Assembly (NCBI GenBank): GCA_914767715.1 | Contig: OU612066.1 | Coordinates: forward strand, 27,564,283 to 27,628,282 | Reading direction: 5' to 3' | Source of the DNA: Membranipora membranacea | Taxonomy: Eukaryota; Bryozoa; Gymnolaemata; Cheilostomatida; Membraniporidae | DNA length: 64,000 nucleotides | Part shown: piece by piece, positions 10,057-22,274 of the stretch | Numbering within the stretch: the first letter of the stretch is position 1 | How the letters are laid out: each line of letters opens with the position of its first letter | Notes under the pieces: model-generated | Databases searched by the model: none | What the model was told of the DNA's origin: nothing | What the model saw: the letters and a program-made list of their open reading frames with translations, nothing else | Made by a program: the position numbers and the translations under genes

Positions 10057-13000
10057 CTCTGCAGACTCTATCAAAATACTATCTTCAGACTCATTCTATC
10101 TCATACTCAGGTTCAACATCGATATCCGATTTAGCTTACCCCATGAGAGTGGTTTTGGTGAGTCACACTAAATAAAAAAAATTGCCGCCAATCTCAAAAA
10201 AATGTGTAGTAAAATATTTTTAAATCTATCTGGCTTCAAAGTCTCAAGATGTTTTTTGGATCGGTTACAAATAAAATTACACAGCTTAACTTATTTTTTA
10301 GTGTCAGTGCTGTGCCAAGGCTAATAAGGGAAGGAAACGTAAACATACTCTGTGTTTGCTTTGTACATTGAGCTATTGATAATGTTCTTGAAATTGATGG
10401 ATTAAAAACGGAACCAGTTTGGGGGATTTTTCTGTTACTGTTGACAGGGAAGCTAAAATATTGTTTTAGCCAGAACTGAAATTTAGAAAATATTGTTTGA
10501 ATAAGGGTGTTTACTACCCGTCCCCCCTCTTTCATGCAAAACATGGCATCGTTCTTCCTTGTCCCTGTTATGATGGTATTATTGAAGAGATAACTAATGA
10601 GAATTCAATCTCTCGTTCTTTTCTTATAATTCAAATGCCAGATCTATTTGGATATCTGACAAACATGAATTTGCATACTGTTCTTAATAAAAATTCCTTT
10701 ATGTGACTGACATATCACCCCAATAACACTTTTCCCATGTGCCAAAAAATTCATAATAATGATCGGAGTTATGGGAAAGCTATCATGGAAAAGGGCAAAC
10801 ATGCCAGTAGTCATCCCTTTAACCAAACTGGTAATGTATTTCCTCTGCGGGAAGTTTGATAGCAACATTTTCCATATGTTGGCAGCGCGACTCCAACTGC
10901 TGTTTATAACATGCTATTTGTAGACCTCAACAAAAATGTGTATCGATACCAATAACATTGCACGCAGAATAAGATAAGACTTTATGAATAGGCTATCTAG
11001 CAAGTGACAGCAACAGTGACGCTACTATTAATCAAGAAAGGTAGCTCCATAGTTATTAGATACTTATAAGATGTCAGAACCGGTGTTTCTTTGTGACGCC
11101 ATCGCTGTTTTTTCATAATGAGAGCCTACAAGTGTCCAATTTGAAGAACTTGGACCAAGTGAATTGATTCACGATGTTTATGTTTGCAGAAGTTATATTA
11201 TGGGTCGGCCAGCGCAATTGCACAATGATGGTAATACCAGATACAAACAACGTCTCCTAGTATTTGTAAAAACACCTTAAGGTCAGATAAAGCTTTACCA
11301 ATGTGTTAGCGCAGCACTATGGAAGAGCGCAGCACTATGCAAGGGAGAAAGAGACTCAAAATAGGTCCTTTCAGTGACTTGACATAGACTTCTTCCCTCC
11401 CACCGGCAATAAGGAGCTAACACATTCGCAAGCATTACCGGTATCTAGTTTCTAGGGGTTATTATGCAGATCAAACAAAGTGCTCAGATATTGCAATTTG
11501 TCTTATCTGTGATGTGTAAATGAGACTAAAGTACACATTCCTCTATCCGGATGATATAATAATACCAATGTTATCAAAATGAGACAGCAACCATGTTCTT
11601 TGAGTAACCTGACAACGTTTGGCTTTCCTAAGGGTCCAAGGGTTAATAGTTAATAAGGCCAAGCAGCCCAAAAAAACATACCTAAATATACATTAGCTTC
11701 ATAGACTTTGAGATGAAGATTTGGGAGATCATAATGAAGATAGGTCAACGGCATATAACACTGAGTTTTATAGCAACAATCTTCATATTTCCCATGGAAT
11801 GTATACATGCAAACGCTTGACAAGTGATAGCTGCACATAACATAAATACCGGAAAATTGGTTCTACTTGAAACCCTAACAAACAAGTGTAGATTTTGGGA
11901 ATCAAATCTCTTTCGACCTCGGAGGGTGGGACACCCTTCCTGTTTCAACAGTTTTGCTGGATTAGACTTTTTCTGTAACTGAGTTGTCTCCTCTGTATTA
12001 GAAAGGAGATAATTTCAAAATAATTTGAATTGTGAAATGTCAGAGTACAGCCCGCGAGTTTTTTGTTTCATCATCAGGTGAGGTAATTGCTACATCAGGG
12101 TTGATGAATCCAGCAATCTGTTTCCCGCAAGTCTATTTTTGTTTATGGTATTGACTTTCACTATATTGAGTAAAAATAGTAGGACACAGCCAAAGGGGTA
12201 TGAGGTCATGTACATTGTGTATTCAACAAGTTTTAAGCTGTAGTGTCGCCTTTTGTCGGTAAATTTGTATGAACCTGCAGCTGTATATGAAAAAGATCTT
12301 CTTATGAATCTGCTTTACTAATTACTGTTACTTACACTTAATTTTGCTGACGATTTTTCGTTCAGATTGTTTTTGTCAATTTCACAATTTGATGTCATCC
12401 CAGGGCATTGACGTGAATGGCAAATCGTTTTGTACCATACACCTGGCTTGAAGTAGTAGTGTGGCATGAGAACGTAGCAATTTTATCCAGAGTCATAATT
12501 TAAAAAAAAAACTGTGCAGTTAATAACCGATTAAGATTAAAGAAAAAACTGTTATGAGGCACTGGATATGGGTTTCTTTTATTTTATATACACATGCGTT
12601 TATCATAAACACAAAACTGAAGTTTTGTGGACAATTTTACCAACGACTCCTTTGGGACAACTGCCGCACAAGTCTTCAACACATCCTAGTGGGAGCCTTA
12701 AAAGTAATGTGCGAACAGATGATGAGAATAAAGGTCATAGGATTATCGATGTCGGTTTCAGACAGAACTCCGTTGTCATCATCTTTGAAGTGTAGAGAGT
12801 TATAGGTGTGCATACACAAATAAGACTTCGGTATTTGAGGTCATGTTCCTGATATTCATTTATCACTGTCTCCAAAATCGGTCAAAACTTTGACTTCTGA
12901 TATTCATGAACTTTCTTCACCAAAGGAAAACTTTCTGTAATGGCTACATCATAAGATTGTATATTATGTTCAAATTATTGTTGGTCTGTTTTATCATTGT

Positions 13001-13606
13001 ATTGATGTGGAGTTACACCCTCGTGGCAATACAATATATATATTGGATTGTTATGTACCTGGGTATGGAAAATTTGCCATATCGAATTGATGAGCAACAA
13101 GTAATTTTCCTAAAATAACGAAGCTGCTGTTTATCATATCTTTAATATAACCGGACAGACATCGCAAGCTCTATTCACCGAAGCTCTTTTGGAATCCCTT
13201 GTGTTACATCATGGATAGCCAGCCAGATTTTCCTTGGAAGGTATAACGAGATAATTTTCATAGTCAGCCAGAACACTCAAGAACGTTGATCAGGTCTATG
13301 TGTGGATGCTTGACACAGAGACAGCTGGGAAAATCGCTGAGAAATATGTGAAGTGACATGATCTATTTCAAGTTATTGTAATTTCTTTGTTAGATGCATC
13401 AATTATTGTTGCAACTGAGGAGTAGAGATAATTTACATCAATTTAGTACTTTCGAGTTCAAGGTGCGATTGTGTTCATTTTCGTTCGTAAAATGGGTACC
13501 ATTGTGAAAACGTTATAAAATTGAGACACTATGTTTTTTGAAACAGAAGATCCAAACTTTTATCGGATGTTATGGGAGAGACCGCAAATTACTCACAACA
13601 ACCTTG

Positions 13607-13771
13607 GTTATCACTAGGGGTGGAACGGTGATGCTAAGTAAGTGTTGATTAAAAGCGCATCATCTCGGATCAGACATAACACATATCCGACCCGGTTTGT
13701 GGTTGGATCCGAGGTCAAATATCCAAAATTCAACTCCAACCTCAAGAGGTCGTTCCACCCCTAGTTATCAC
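13607..13771. mobile_element. hAT-like MITE with perfect 8-bp target duplication
   Basis: The element spans 13615-13763 (149 bp). Its ends are TAGGGGTGGAACG and the exact reverse complement CGTTCCACCCCTA. The flanks 13607-13614 and 13764-13771 are both GTTATCAC. An 8-bp duplication and TAG-type ends are the signature of the hAT superfamily. The element is too short to encode a transposase. Confidence 0.9.
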
Positions 13772-14126
13772 TCTAGAAAACCTCTACAGATAAAAATGCA
13801 GAGAAAGCATATTGTCACTTTGCGCATGAGCAACCAATCAGTTCAGGTTGGTAATCTTTGTGCCATAGTGTTTGTATTACGATCCAAATTTACTGAAGTT
13901 CTAAAACCGAAAGCCACTCCACCCGCACTGGGCTACTGTGCAGAGAGACTCACACATCACATGCAACAGAGTAAATCTGCAACCAGTGTGTGCTTAGCTG
14001 TATGAAGTTAAAAGAAATTGCTCAGGGCGAATCGGCTATATAAAGGGAAGATCATGCTTATTGAATTTTCTATTACTCTAACCATAAACTGGTGTCGTTG
14101 ATATATGCGGTGAATATGATTCCGTG

Positions 14127-14490
14127 TCAAAATGCCATGGCCAAAATGCCATTGGGACAAAATGCCATTGCCATAATGCCATTGTCATAATGCCATGGCC
14201 ATAATGCCATAGGTGAAAACACCATTGCACAATATACCAATGCCAAAATACCAGTTGTAAAAAACGCTAGTTGTGTCAAAATACCAGTGGATATAAAGCC
14301 AGATGTGTCAAAATACCAGTGGATATAAAGCCAGATTGGACATAATACCATGCGGGACAACATACCATATCCCAAAATACCATTGCCAAAATGCCAAAAT
14401 ATATAACCAAAGGAGATCAAGCCACATTGTATTTTTTTAGTCACATTACAGCTGCGGGTTGCTTGATCAGAGTAGGGGGTGGTTCAGTTG
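14127..14490 (-). repeat. Degenerate ~17-bp minisatellite, left inverted block
   Basis: Variants of AAAATGCCATTG recur about every 16-18 bp, and one pair of units near 14274-14337 is almost identical. The block is the reverse complement of the one at 16592-16966, including a non-repetitive inner part at ~14420-14490. Long open frames across it come from the repeat's base composition and are not genes. Confidence 0.8.
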
Positions 14491-14545
14491 GTTAGAGCCA
14501 TCTCCTTCACTGTTCAAGTCTTGAAGTTTCTTCGTTCAATTTCAA
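14479..14545 (+). repeat. tRNA-like segment (SINE head remnant)
   Basis: GTGGTTCAGTTGGTTAGAGC resembles a Pol III A box region and CGTTCAATTTC resembles a B box, at tRNA-like spacing. The cloverleaf is poor, so this is a tRNA-derived repeat rather than a tRNA gene. Confidence 0.45.
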
Positions 14546-14994
14546 TTATATCTGGGGTTTGTTGGGATCCACAAACTGAGAGCTAGTGACTTGTAATAAA
14601 TATTTCCCAACCATTCTTCAAATATCAAATAAAGGCATGTTTGTGAACCATCCATCTGCTGTGTTGGTGGTGCAATGATTTTGTCTTGCCATGTTATATA
14701 AATAGCAAATGGTATGTGCAGCAAAAGAGAAAATGGGATCAGAGGGTAGTGATACGTGTAGTGTAAGTAAGTGTAACTTACAAATTTATTCAAAAATAAA
14801 ACAAACCACATATACAGACCAACCCTACCTGAGTACAAAATAATCTTTGCATTGTTGTAGCAGAGAAAATAGGCTAAAATAAAACTTAAGTTCTTCAATG
14901 AGGCATTACGCGTGCAGATGGTGAGTCTTGACGAGATGTGTGCGCTGTGCTCGCTGTCTACCGGCACCCTTGGGCTCTTTGGCAGCTTTTTGGA

Positions 14995-16035
14995 GGATTT
15001 AGCTCCCCACGAACTGACTTATTGCTGGTGACATCAACATTGATTTGAATCCAGAAAAAAATTTTGACTTAGCTTCAAAAAACTAAAGCAAGTTGAGTCG
15101 AAGCCAATATTTTTATATTCTTATTAGATCCCGGACCGGAATTCGTGAAACCAAAATAATTATTTTATATTATCTATTACTATTATTAAATCCGAACATA
15201 AAAATGTGCACCTTAGATTTAAACATTCAGATCAACAATTCCTTACGGATGAACACAACTAAAATAAATTAATGTGTTATTATAAGAAATTATACAATAA
15301 TAAAATTGTTACAGAAATATCTGACACCAACTTTCAATGGAAAACCAAGCTCATGCATTGATAATGCCAGCAACAAAATTAGTGCCAGAAAGCATCAACG
15401 TCCTACTATCAAGAAACCTTGGATGACGAAGCAGTTATTTACACTCACCAAAGAGGGTACTAAACTTCACAAAATAAGCAAAAAGCATTAAAAAACCATA
15501 GAGGAAATTTAAAAATCATTGTAACAAATTTGGCATTAGATGGGCGCAGTACAACTGACACAATCAATTATAATGGGACAACTTTACGGCCATTTTATTG
15601 ATGGAAGAATCACCCAGGGTATAATTTTATATCTTTCAAAAGCTTTTGATACAATAAATCACAGCGTTCTAATAAGTAAACAGATATTTTTTTCAGATAT
15701 TATCCCCCTCATAGCGACTGTTAGAAAATTATCTTTTAAATAGAAAACAGTTTGTATTGGTAAGTGAATTAAATCGGTTTACTGCCTGTCATGATCGGTG
15801 CTCCCCAGGGTTCAGTTCTCGGCCAGCACTATTTATAATTTATAATGTTGACCTTTTGAATGTATTGAAATTTTTTTGCTGACAATACTAATAATTTTAG
15901 CACTGAACCTGAAATTACGAAGAGCAATTTACCTCTGATAAATGAATGGTGTATCACCAACTGTCTTGTCATAAACTATGAGAATACCTTTTTGAGACCT
16001 CGAACAACATTTTTAACCAGAAGATTAACAGCTCA
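14995..16035 (+). pseudogene. Decayed LINE (endonuclease and reverse transcriptase remnants)
   Basis: Pieces of a non-LTR retrotransposon polyprotein appear in order but in different frames. GDINIDLNP (near 15030) is typical of the end of the endonuclease domain. KPWMTKQLFTL (near 15415) matches the linker region. LSKAFDTINHSVLI (near 15630) is a reverse-transcriptase core motif. A GAPQGSVLG-like motif lies near 15800, and FADN (in place of the catalytic FADD) near 15885 is followed by LINEWCITNCLVINYE. Frameshifts and stops separate these pieces, and the active-site change alone would inactivate the enzyme. The style is that of the Jockey/CR1/L2 group. Confidence 0.8.
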
Positions 16036-16591
16036 TATTCCGGAACTTTTTTAGAAGAAAGAGGAACAGCATAACTATCTATGAACATTTTAGAAGCCTG
16101 AAAAAGGAATTAGATTTAACCCTGATGAGCCGTTGAGCAGAATATAGAATTAGAGTTCTGGGGCGACGCAAGTGATAGCCAGATATGACTCTGTGTGACA
16201 TCAAGGGAATTAAACCAGGGGTCACAGTTCTCATATTTTTGAAAAACTAAAAATCATGCCATTACAAATGCTTTTTGAATATAAAGTTTAGAAACTTTTA
16301 TTAATTTCATACTCAATTCAAAATATTTTCAATATGATAACAAACCATGAATACAACGCCTGATCCAACAAACTTGAATTTATGAAAACCAGTAACAAGT
16401 GAAGAGAGAGGTCCTTGTTAAGAAATTGCATAGGCTTGTTCAAAAAGTTCATACCGGGGGTGTGGGTAGGGCCAGAGTGCAATCATGCTAGCCTTCATGA
16501 CGCCGGTAATTGCATCAGAAAAGACCAGTCAAACCCCTTCAAGCCAAGACATAAAGTTGGTCAAATTTAGAGAGTCAATTAACTTGCCATA

Positions 16592-16966
16592 ACTGAACTG
16601 AACCACCCCCTACTCTGATCGAGCAATCCGCAGCTGCAATGTGACTAAAAAAAGTACAACGTGGCTTGATCTCCTTTGCTTATATATTTTGGCATCTTCG
16701 CAATGGTATTTTGGGATATGGTATGTTGTCCCGCATGGTATTATGTCCAATCTGGCTTTATATCCATTGGTATTTTGACACATCTGGCTTTATATCCACT
16801 GGTATATTGACACAACTGGCGTTTTGTACAACTGGTATTTTGGCATTGGTATATTGTGCAGTGGTGTATTCACCTATGGCATTATGGCCATGTCATTATG
16901 ACAATGGCATTATGGCAATGGCATTTTGTCCCAATGGCATTTTGGCCATGGCATTATGGCCGGGTA
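16592..16966 (+). repeat. Degenerate ~17-bp minisatellite, right inverted block
   Basis: This is the mirror of 14127-14490, with GGCATTTTGTCCCAATGGCA-type units. Together the two blocks frame the dead LINE and give a foldback structure of about 2.8 kb. Confidence 0.8.
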
Positions 16967-17280
16967 CTGGTGAATATCATTGTGAGGAAAAAAGTGAATA
17001 TTTCGTACTGATGAAAAACCTGGAAAATTTACAGCAGAGGCTTTGTGACACATTAGATCTACAGAATATTGAATTATCAAAACACATTTTATCACAAACA
17101 ATCTGACTCTATGATAAATATTTGACTTCAGTCTAACCAATATTTGTCTTAGGCTCAGAAGTGGAGGAGACTCAGTACATATTCACTCTGGTCTCATGCT
17201 TGGAATGAGCGATCCACTGCTATATCAAATGAAGAACGCTAACAAATTCCATGGTGAAAAAACATCAAAAAAGAACGCCC

Positions 17281-17355
17281 CCAGCTGGGACTTGAACCCA
17301 TGCCTCCTGCATCCCATGTGACTCTGTGCACTATCCATTCATCTACGCCATGCCA
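17281..17355 (-). repeat. tRNA-like segment at outer end of left arm
   Basis: On the minus strand, a GGTTCAAGTCC B box lies at tRNA spacing from an A-box-like GGCGTAGATGAATGG. The same segment sits at the outer end of the other arm (28005-28080). It is probably the tRNA-derived head of a SINE. Confidence 0.55.
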
Positions 17356-18652
17356 CCGACACAATTCAATATGGTTCCCCAATTAAAATGAACAAATGGG
17401 CAAACCATTCATTACGGAAGTTGATCTAAATGCTACTCCCATGTATGGATGGGCCCTCACATTGATGCCACATCGACATATGGGAACATATAGAATTTGA
17501 ATATCACAAAGTATGTTTAATTTGATTCATTTTAGGTCAGATTAAGGGTGAGCTGGTAGACACTGCAGATCGTAGTCATGTGGTGGGTTTGTGTGTGGAT
17601 CACTGCTATTGATTAAATGGATAAGAAGGCACTATCTTTAGAAGCTAGCCTTTCATAACCTGATTATATTTACCACAGTCGTGTGGATGTTGACATTTTA
17701 ATTATCCCACAGTATCATGAAGACATGGCCATCTTTTACATACTATCATGTCCAGGAGATAAAACCAGACCACTTTCTTTGCAATTCACAAAATTTGTTT
17801 AGTATGAAGTTTGAGTTGTATGAAATCCCCTTTCCCTTACGTTTAGCTTTGAGCTCTAAGAGCAGTGTCACATTCGCCATAAGATACGCCATAAGATACG
17901 GTGATAAAAAGTTTATTGAAGCCCATTCAATCAGAAGCTATGAGACTGCAGAAAGATCAATGCATATTAGGGATTTGCATTTCAAAGCATTGACCATGTG
18001 ATTCATAGATCTTTGAGCAGTATTAAACACTGCCGATCATACTGTATTTGGCGACTGATGTTCAATAACAAAGTTTACATGTACGAATTTCATTCCAAGG
18101 TGTATTTTCATATAATTTCACATTTACAAATTACCTAGATACCTTACATTCTTCAACCGTAAACTTTTTTTCGCTCTAAATAGATTGAGGGGAGGAAGTT
18201 GTCGTTTCCTTTTATTAGCAAGAATTTTAATAATTTGAAGTGTAAGGCAACCAACGTTTGGGAAAACTGTTTTAATTTTTCAATTTAACAGTGACATATT
18301 ACACAAGGAAGAAAATATCAGTTTAACTATTTTGGCATAACAAAATTATGTTAGTTTTCTTTACTTTTGATTGTAATGTTTTTATTAACAGCTTTATCAT
18401 TTTATCAGAAACTATTCATACATTTTATACATGAACTCATACATTTATATCTGCTTGGAGGACGAACAGAACAAGCAGCTACAACAAAATAAACAGTTCA
18501 GAGCAATTTTTAATACTTTTTTTCGAGGCAGTGGTCATAATCGTTGTCATTGTGAAGATCAGATTCGGTGAATGCACAGATCACCCCTGTTACTCTGCAT
18601 ACCCAGGACACGATATGGTATACCCATCAATACAACCAGACATACACGGCTT

Positions 18653-18892
18653 TCATGTCCTATGCTCACCAAGAAGGTAACATGTGAAGCATATCTCTAC
18701 ACATGATGAGCTTGCTGTGCGTTTTGTTCTGTGATGGCTTGTTTCAATGCTCCCAGAGTTATCCATTCTTACACTGTTGACATCTTCTGATTTCTCTTCG
18801 GCAGCAACTTGACGAATAACCTCATTATCAAGCTCATCTATGCATGGCGTGTTTAACTCAACCCCTTGGCCGTATGGAAGGCTGCTTACAAT
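18653..18892 (-). pseudogene. Broken copy of the secreted-peptide gene (exon 2 only)
   Basis: Following TTTTTCAG on the minus strand, the frame matches exon 2 of the right-arm gene: the propeptide is nearly identical and an RTKR processing site is present. In the mature region codon TTA has become TGA, which removes the last two cysteines, although the downstream codons are still recognisable. The signal-peptide exon is missing: about 100 bp present in the other arm is absent around 19070-19100. A TATATAAA box survives at 19159-19166. The mature region has changed far more than the propeptide. Confidence 0.7.
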
Positions 18893-19324
18893 CTGAAAAA
18901 TAAAATTAAATATGTCAATAATACAAAGTAGAAATAAATGATTCCAGTACAGATTGTCGGGAAAAAATGGTTGGACCACACCTGCTCTTCTCAAGATTAT
19001 AATGTCTACATGTCACTTAACAGATTATGATCAAAATCAAATCAACTTGATTAAGACAATGATTAAGAGATATGATATTTTCAGACAGTCTTTGTACTAC
19101 TTGACTCTCGTAAGCTTCACAGGATGTTGAATGGTGTTTGAATAGTGTTCCTCAACCATTTATATAGTATTGTGTTAGTGATTCCGATCCTTTTCTTTTT
19201 TTCTTGCCGCTGATGATTTATTACTGAAGTTACATGTCGTAGAAAAAAAAAGGAAAAAATACTTTGAAAAATGTCCTGAAATTTACCTGAATCTTCGGAA
19301 AAAAAATATCATAAAATGAAAACA

Positions 19325-20088
19325 AACAAGATTAGTGATGGGCGAGTCAAGCTGGACGACTTGGTTGGCCGAGTTTGTCTAGGTCTTGGCGAGTTTGCAT
19401 TTGGTCGAGTTTGGTTCTGCACATATCGGGACAACTAGCATTGTAAATGGTAGTGGCTGGTCAAAATGTTGCCTACACCCAGACTCGAAACAGTGACTTT
19501 GCAATCAGTAGTCCACGCTCTTACCTGCTACACCACGGATTTTATATGACGTCATGAGAAATTAAGACTATTATATTATAAAAAAGATAGTTATTAGTCA
19601 TACTTTTGCTGCGATTATTAAACGGCTTACAACACTACATGGAGCTTTCTTTAGGCATCTATAATTCAATAAATACTTGATAGAATTTGATGAAACTTGG
19701 TCTCAACATAGTTCCTTATTTCTAGATAAGTTACAAACTGAATCTAATTCTCCCTGATCTAATGCACTATAAACTGATTGCACTAATGATAGTGAATGAA
19801 TATCCACCAATCTCTTATAATTATTGTAATATCTGAAGAATGTTTGACATTTAACCAGTCCAGTCACCATTGAATGTACATGTAGCTTGCCAGCGACCAA
19901 TGTCCTCAGCTTTATCAATCTCAATCCCATTGATCATAAAATGTTGTCAGTCGTTTGGTATCTCAAATAGCTCTCTATGGTTACGTCGCGCGAAGCTGAC
20001 TCGGCTCGACTCGGTACTGGTGTGAGCCTGCTGGCTTGACTTGACTCAACTGGAGCTTTTTCAAATATTGCCCATCACTAAGCAAGAT
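19325..20088. mobile_element. hAT-like non-autonomous element, 748 bp, left arm only
   Basis: The element spans 19333-20080 with ends TAGTGATGGGC and GCCCATCACTA. The flanking 8-bp repeats are AACAAGAT (19325-19332) and AGCAAGAT (20081-20088), which match at seven of eight positions. Inside, a tRNA-like segment lies on the minus strand at about 19485-19555. There is no transposase frame. The element is absent from the matching place in the right arm. Confidence 0.85.
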
Positions 20089-20198
20089 ACAGCAAATCTG
20101 TCCTTCATTTAGCTATGTTGAAAAGCTGCCGAGCTTAATGTGATAAGCTAAAAGAAATTTAACTTGGCATTATTACAGCAAATATTTTTGAAAAAAAG

Positions 20199-20985
20199 TT
20201 AAAATTGGCTTGGGCTGCGTGCATAGTTTTTGGCACTGGTATCAAGATGAGCAGAGACAATGTCAGTGAGGTAAGCCACTGCATCCTCAGTCAATCGCTG
20301 GGACTGGTAAGCATATTGGGAACTGTCATGCATTCCAGGTGTGATAAATCTGAGCAGTAAGGGTTCAAATGTTTTAGCAATTACTGATGTCAGTGCCACT
20401 GGGCGATAGTCTTTGACCTTGACCCGGATTTTGGTATGGGATTGATGTGGGAAATTTTCCATACAGATGGAAAGTTACCTTGCATTACAATTTGATTGAA
20501 GAGCCCGCGCAGTGGTCGACCCAGCGCATGAGCCCCAACCCTTAGTAATTTTCCTAGAAAAAAGTCAGGCCCTGTGCTTTTGTTACATTTCACTCCCCTT
20601 AGGGCAGTAGTTACCTCCTCAACATTGAAAGTCTGAGCATTGTCAGACGACAATGGTGGTAGTTCTGTTGTTGTGAACTCAAGCTCAATTCGAGTGTAGA
20701 AATCATTCAGGGTATCATGGTCTAGGTTTCAATCCTTGTCTTGTCCCTTTAGCTTCAACGTAGGTTTAAGTTTCGTCCATGATCCTCTAGCACAAGTATC
20801 AAAGGACTGTTCTACTTTCTTAGCATGGGAATGTTTTGCGTGACAGATTTCTGATTGTAATTTAGGTTTAACTGAGGCCAGTAGAGTTTCATTGCTAGTT
20901 GAGATAGCAGAATGCCTGGCTGCTAGAAGCTCCGGGATTTTTCCATTTACCCACGGCTTGTCATTATAAAATACACGTTCCACCG
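20199..20985 (-). pseudogene. LINE fragment, 5' part of the RT region, left arm
   Basis: The frame NDKPWVNGKIPELL followed by a Lys/His-rich stretch is the linker between endonuclease and reverse transcriptase. It is followed by NKSTGPDFFLGKLL, LFNQIVMQGNFPSVWK and, after a frame change, DYRPVALTSVIAKTFE and QYAYQSQRLTEDAVAYL. These are the opening motifs of a CR1/Jockey-type non-LTR reverse transcriptase. The copy stops before the catalytic motif and is broken by frameshifts. Confidence 0.85.
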
Positions 20986-21515
20986 CTGGTACACATTCAT
21001 ATATTGTTCAACTTGAATGAATCAAACCGATCACTATTCGTTTATTTAATTCAGCCACGCCTCTTTCACAAATGGCAAAGGAATAGGCCAAGCTTTGCTG
21101 GCCGTACTATGGATAGAACCAGCAAGTTTGTTAGCCCAACTGGGGCATCGGGCAGATCTAACCTAGCTCTCCTTTGCATCTGGTCGTTCTAAAAGTGCCC
21201 CAATCCAGCGCTTTTTGATTTTGTCATCTGAAAATAGGGTCTTAGTTATACATAAGAAAGAGAAGTATGAAAAAGATCCGATCATGATTGACGAATTGAC
21301 AATTCTTGGTATAACCTTATTTCACTATAATCCAAACAATGAGGATGGATAGATTATTAGTGAGTTTACTCAGAATGCCAGGGTAAATCACAACTTGGGT
21401 CTATGTTACTAGGGAGCTTCATTGCTTAAGACCTACATTGCTAGGGGAATCTTCATACTGTAAACAAATAATCATAATGGTGTCAGATATTCACTGCATT
21501 TCCATGTTTTTTTTT

Positions 21516-21620
21516 TCAGCTCTATCATGGGAATGGCTGTATAATTCGAGATCGAGACAAGAGAGGACAACTCAGCTCGATCTAGGCCGACCTCGAAACT
21601 CACAGGGAAACAAGGTGATT
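21516..21620 (+). repeat. SINE body fragment, left arm
   Basis: CTCTATCATGGGAATGGCTG followed by a CAACTCAGCTCGATCTAGGC-like stretch matches the body of the SINEs at 24134 and 34183. The tRNA-like head is missing here. Confidence 0.6.
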
Positions 21621-21950
21621 AACTGATAGAAAATCAGTATTAATTGTATTTAGCCCCCATCTGTGGGGTTATAAGTCTGGGGGGATGGGAAGTCAGCAGG
21701 GGGCTATGGAGATTATTTTGTGCATTACATACAAGACTGCTCACTTAATGCCTGGGATATTCCTGGCCTGAAAAGAAAATATTAACCATTTATTTTATAA
21801 GTTCGAGGTAACCTTGAAGGTATTCCAGTTGCTCCCCCTCCAGCTACAGGCATAAAGATTTGCATGATTCTTTGGCTTGCAGAAAGTGCACACCAGTAAC
21901 TTACTGTGGATCTTGAATTCGAGGCCCATTCCTTTTAGTTTTTTTGTTGC

Positions 21951-22274
21951 AATGATTGGTTTCCAGGCAGAAATCATGCGGTGAAGAAAAGACTGTTTTG
22001 ACACATTTTTGGATATTACTCTTTCCTGTTTATTAGGATCTGAGATACCATCGGATATTGTAAAAAAATAAGATGATCAATAAAAACAAATACATAATCT
22101 TGTAATTTGTTGTTGCATAGTTGCAATGATTGGTTTCCAGGCAGAAATCATGCGGTGAAGAAAAGACTGTTTTGACACATTTTTGGATATTACTCTTTCC
22201 TGTTTATTAGGATCTGAGATACCATCGGATATTGTAAAAAAATAAGATGATCAATAAAAAATAAATACATAATC
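21951..22274 (-). repeat. 174-bp tandem repeat (two copies) at base of left arm
   Basis: A unit starting AATGATTGGTTTCCAGGCAG begins at 21951 and again at 22125. The copies are nearly identical. A matching pair, more diverged from each other, sits in the right arm at 23506-23810. Confidence 0.85.

Larger units (their letters stand above)
6691..13606. other. Long stretch without a recognised gene
   Basis: Only short open frames are present and none shows a domain or a credible exon structure. It contains a duplicated C-rich segment (8797 and 9491), a GAGAAT microsatellite and a doubtful tRNA-like segment near 8250-8335. The rest shows nothing I can name. Confidence 0.4.
17234..22241. repeat. 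Giant inverted repeat, left arm (~5.0 kb)
   Basis: The whole segment is mirrored by 23506-28131 in reverse orientation. The order from the outside is: tRNA-like sequence, a repeated open frame, the peptide gene copy, the LINE fragment, the SINE body and the 174-bp tandem repeat. Homology starts near GAACGCT at 17234. This arm alone carries a 748-bp hAT-like insertion. It lacks the tRNA-like head of the SINE and the TCAA-tailed retroposon found in the other arm. Confidence 0.9.

Noticed and set aside
14127-17106. Open frames of 105 and 146 codons rich in Trp, Ile and Leu across the minisatellite blocks
   Set aside because: The frames exist because the ~17-bp unit lacks stops in one reading. 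The peptides are repeat translations, and the two blocks are inverted copies.
17717-18001. A 94-codon frame with a similar frame in the other arm (27139-27339)
   Set aside because: The two copies differ mainly by amino-acid-changing substitutions, and the right-arm copy has a stop and a deletion. This looks like shared repeat sequence and not a conserved gene.
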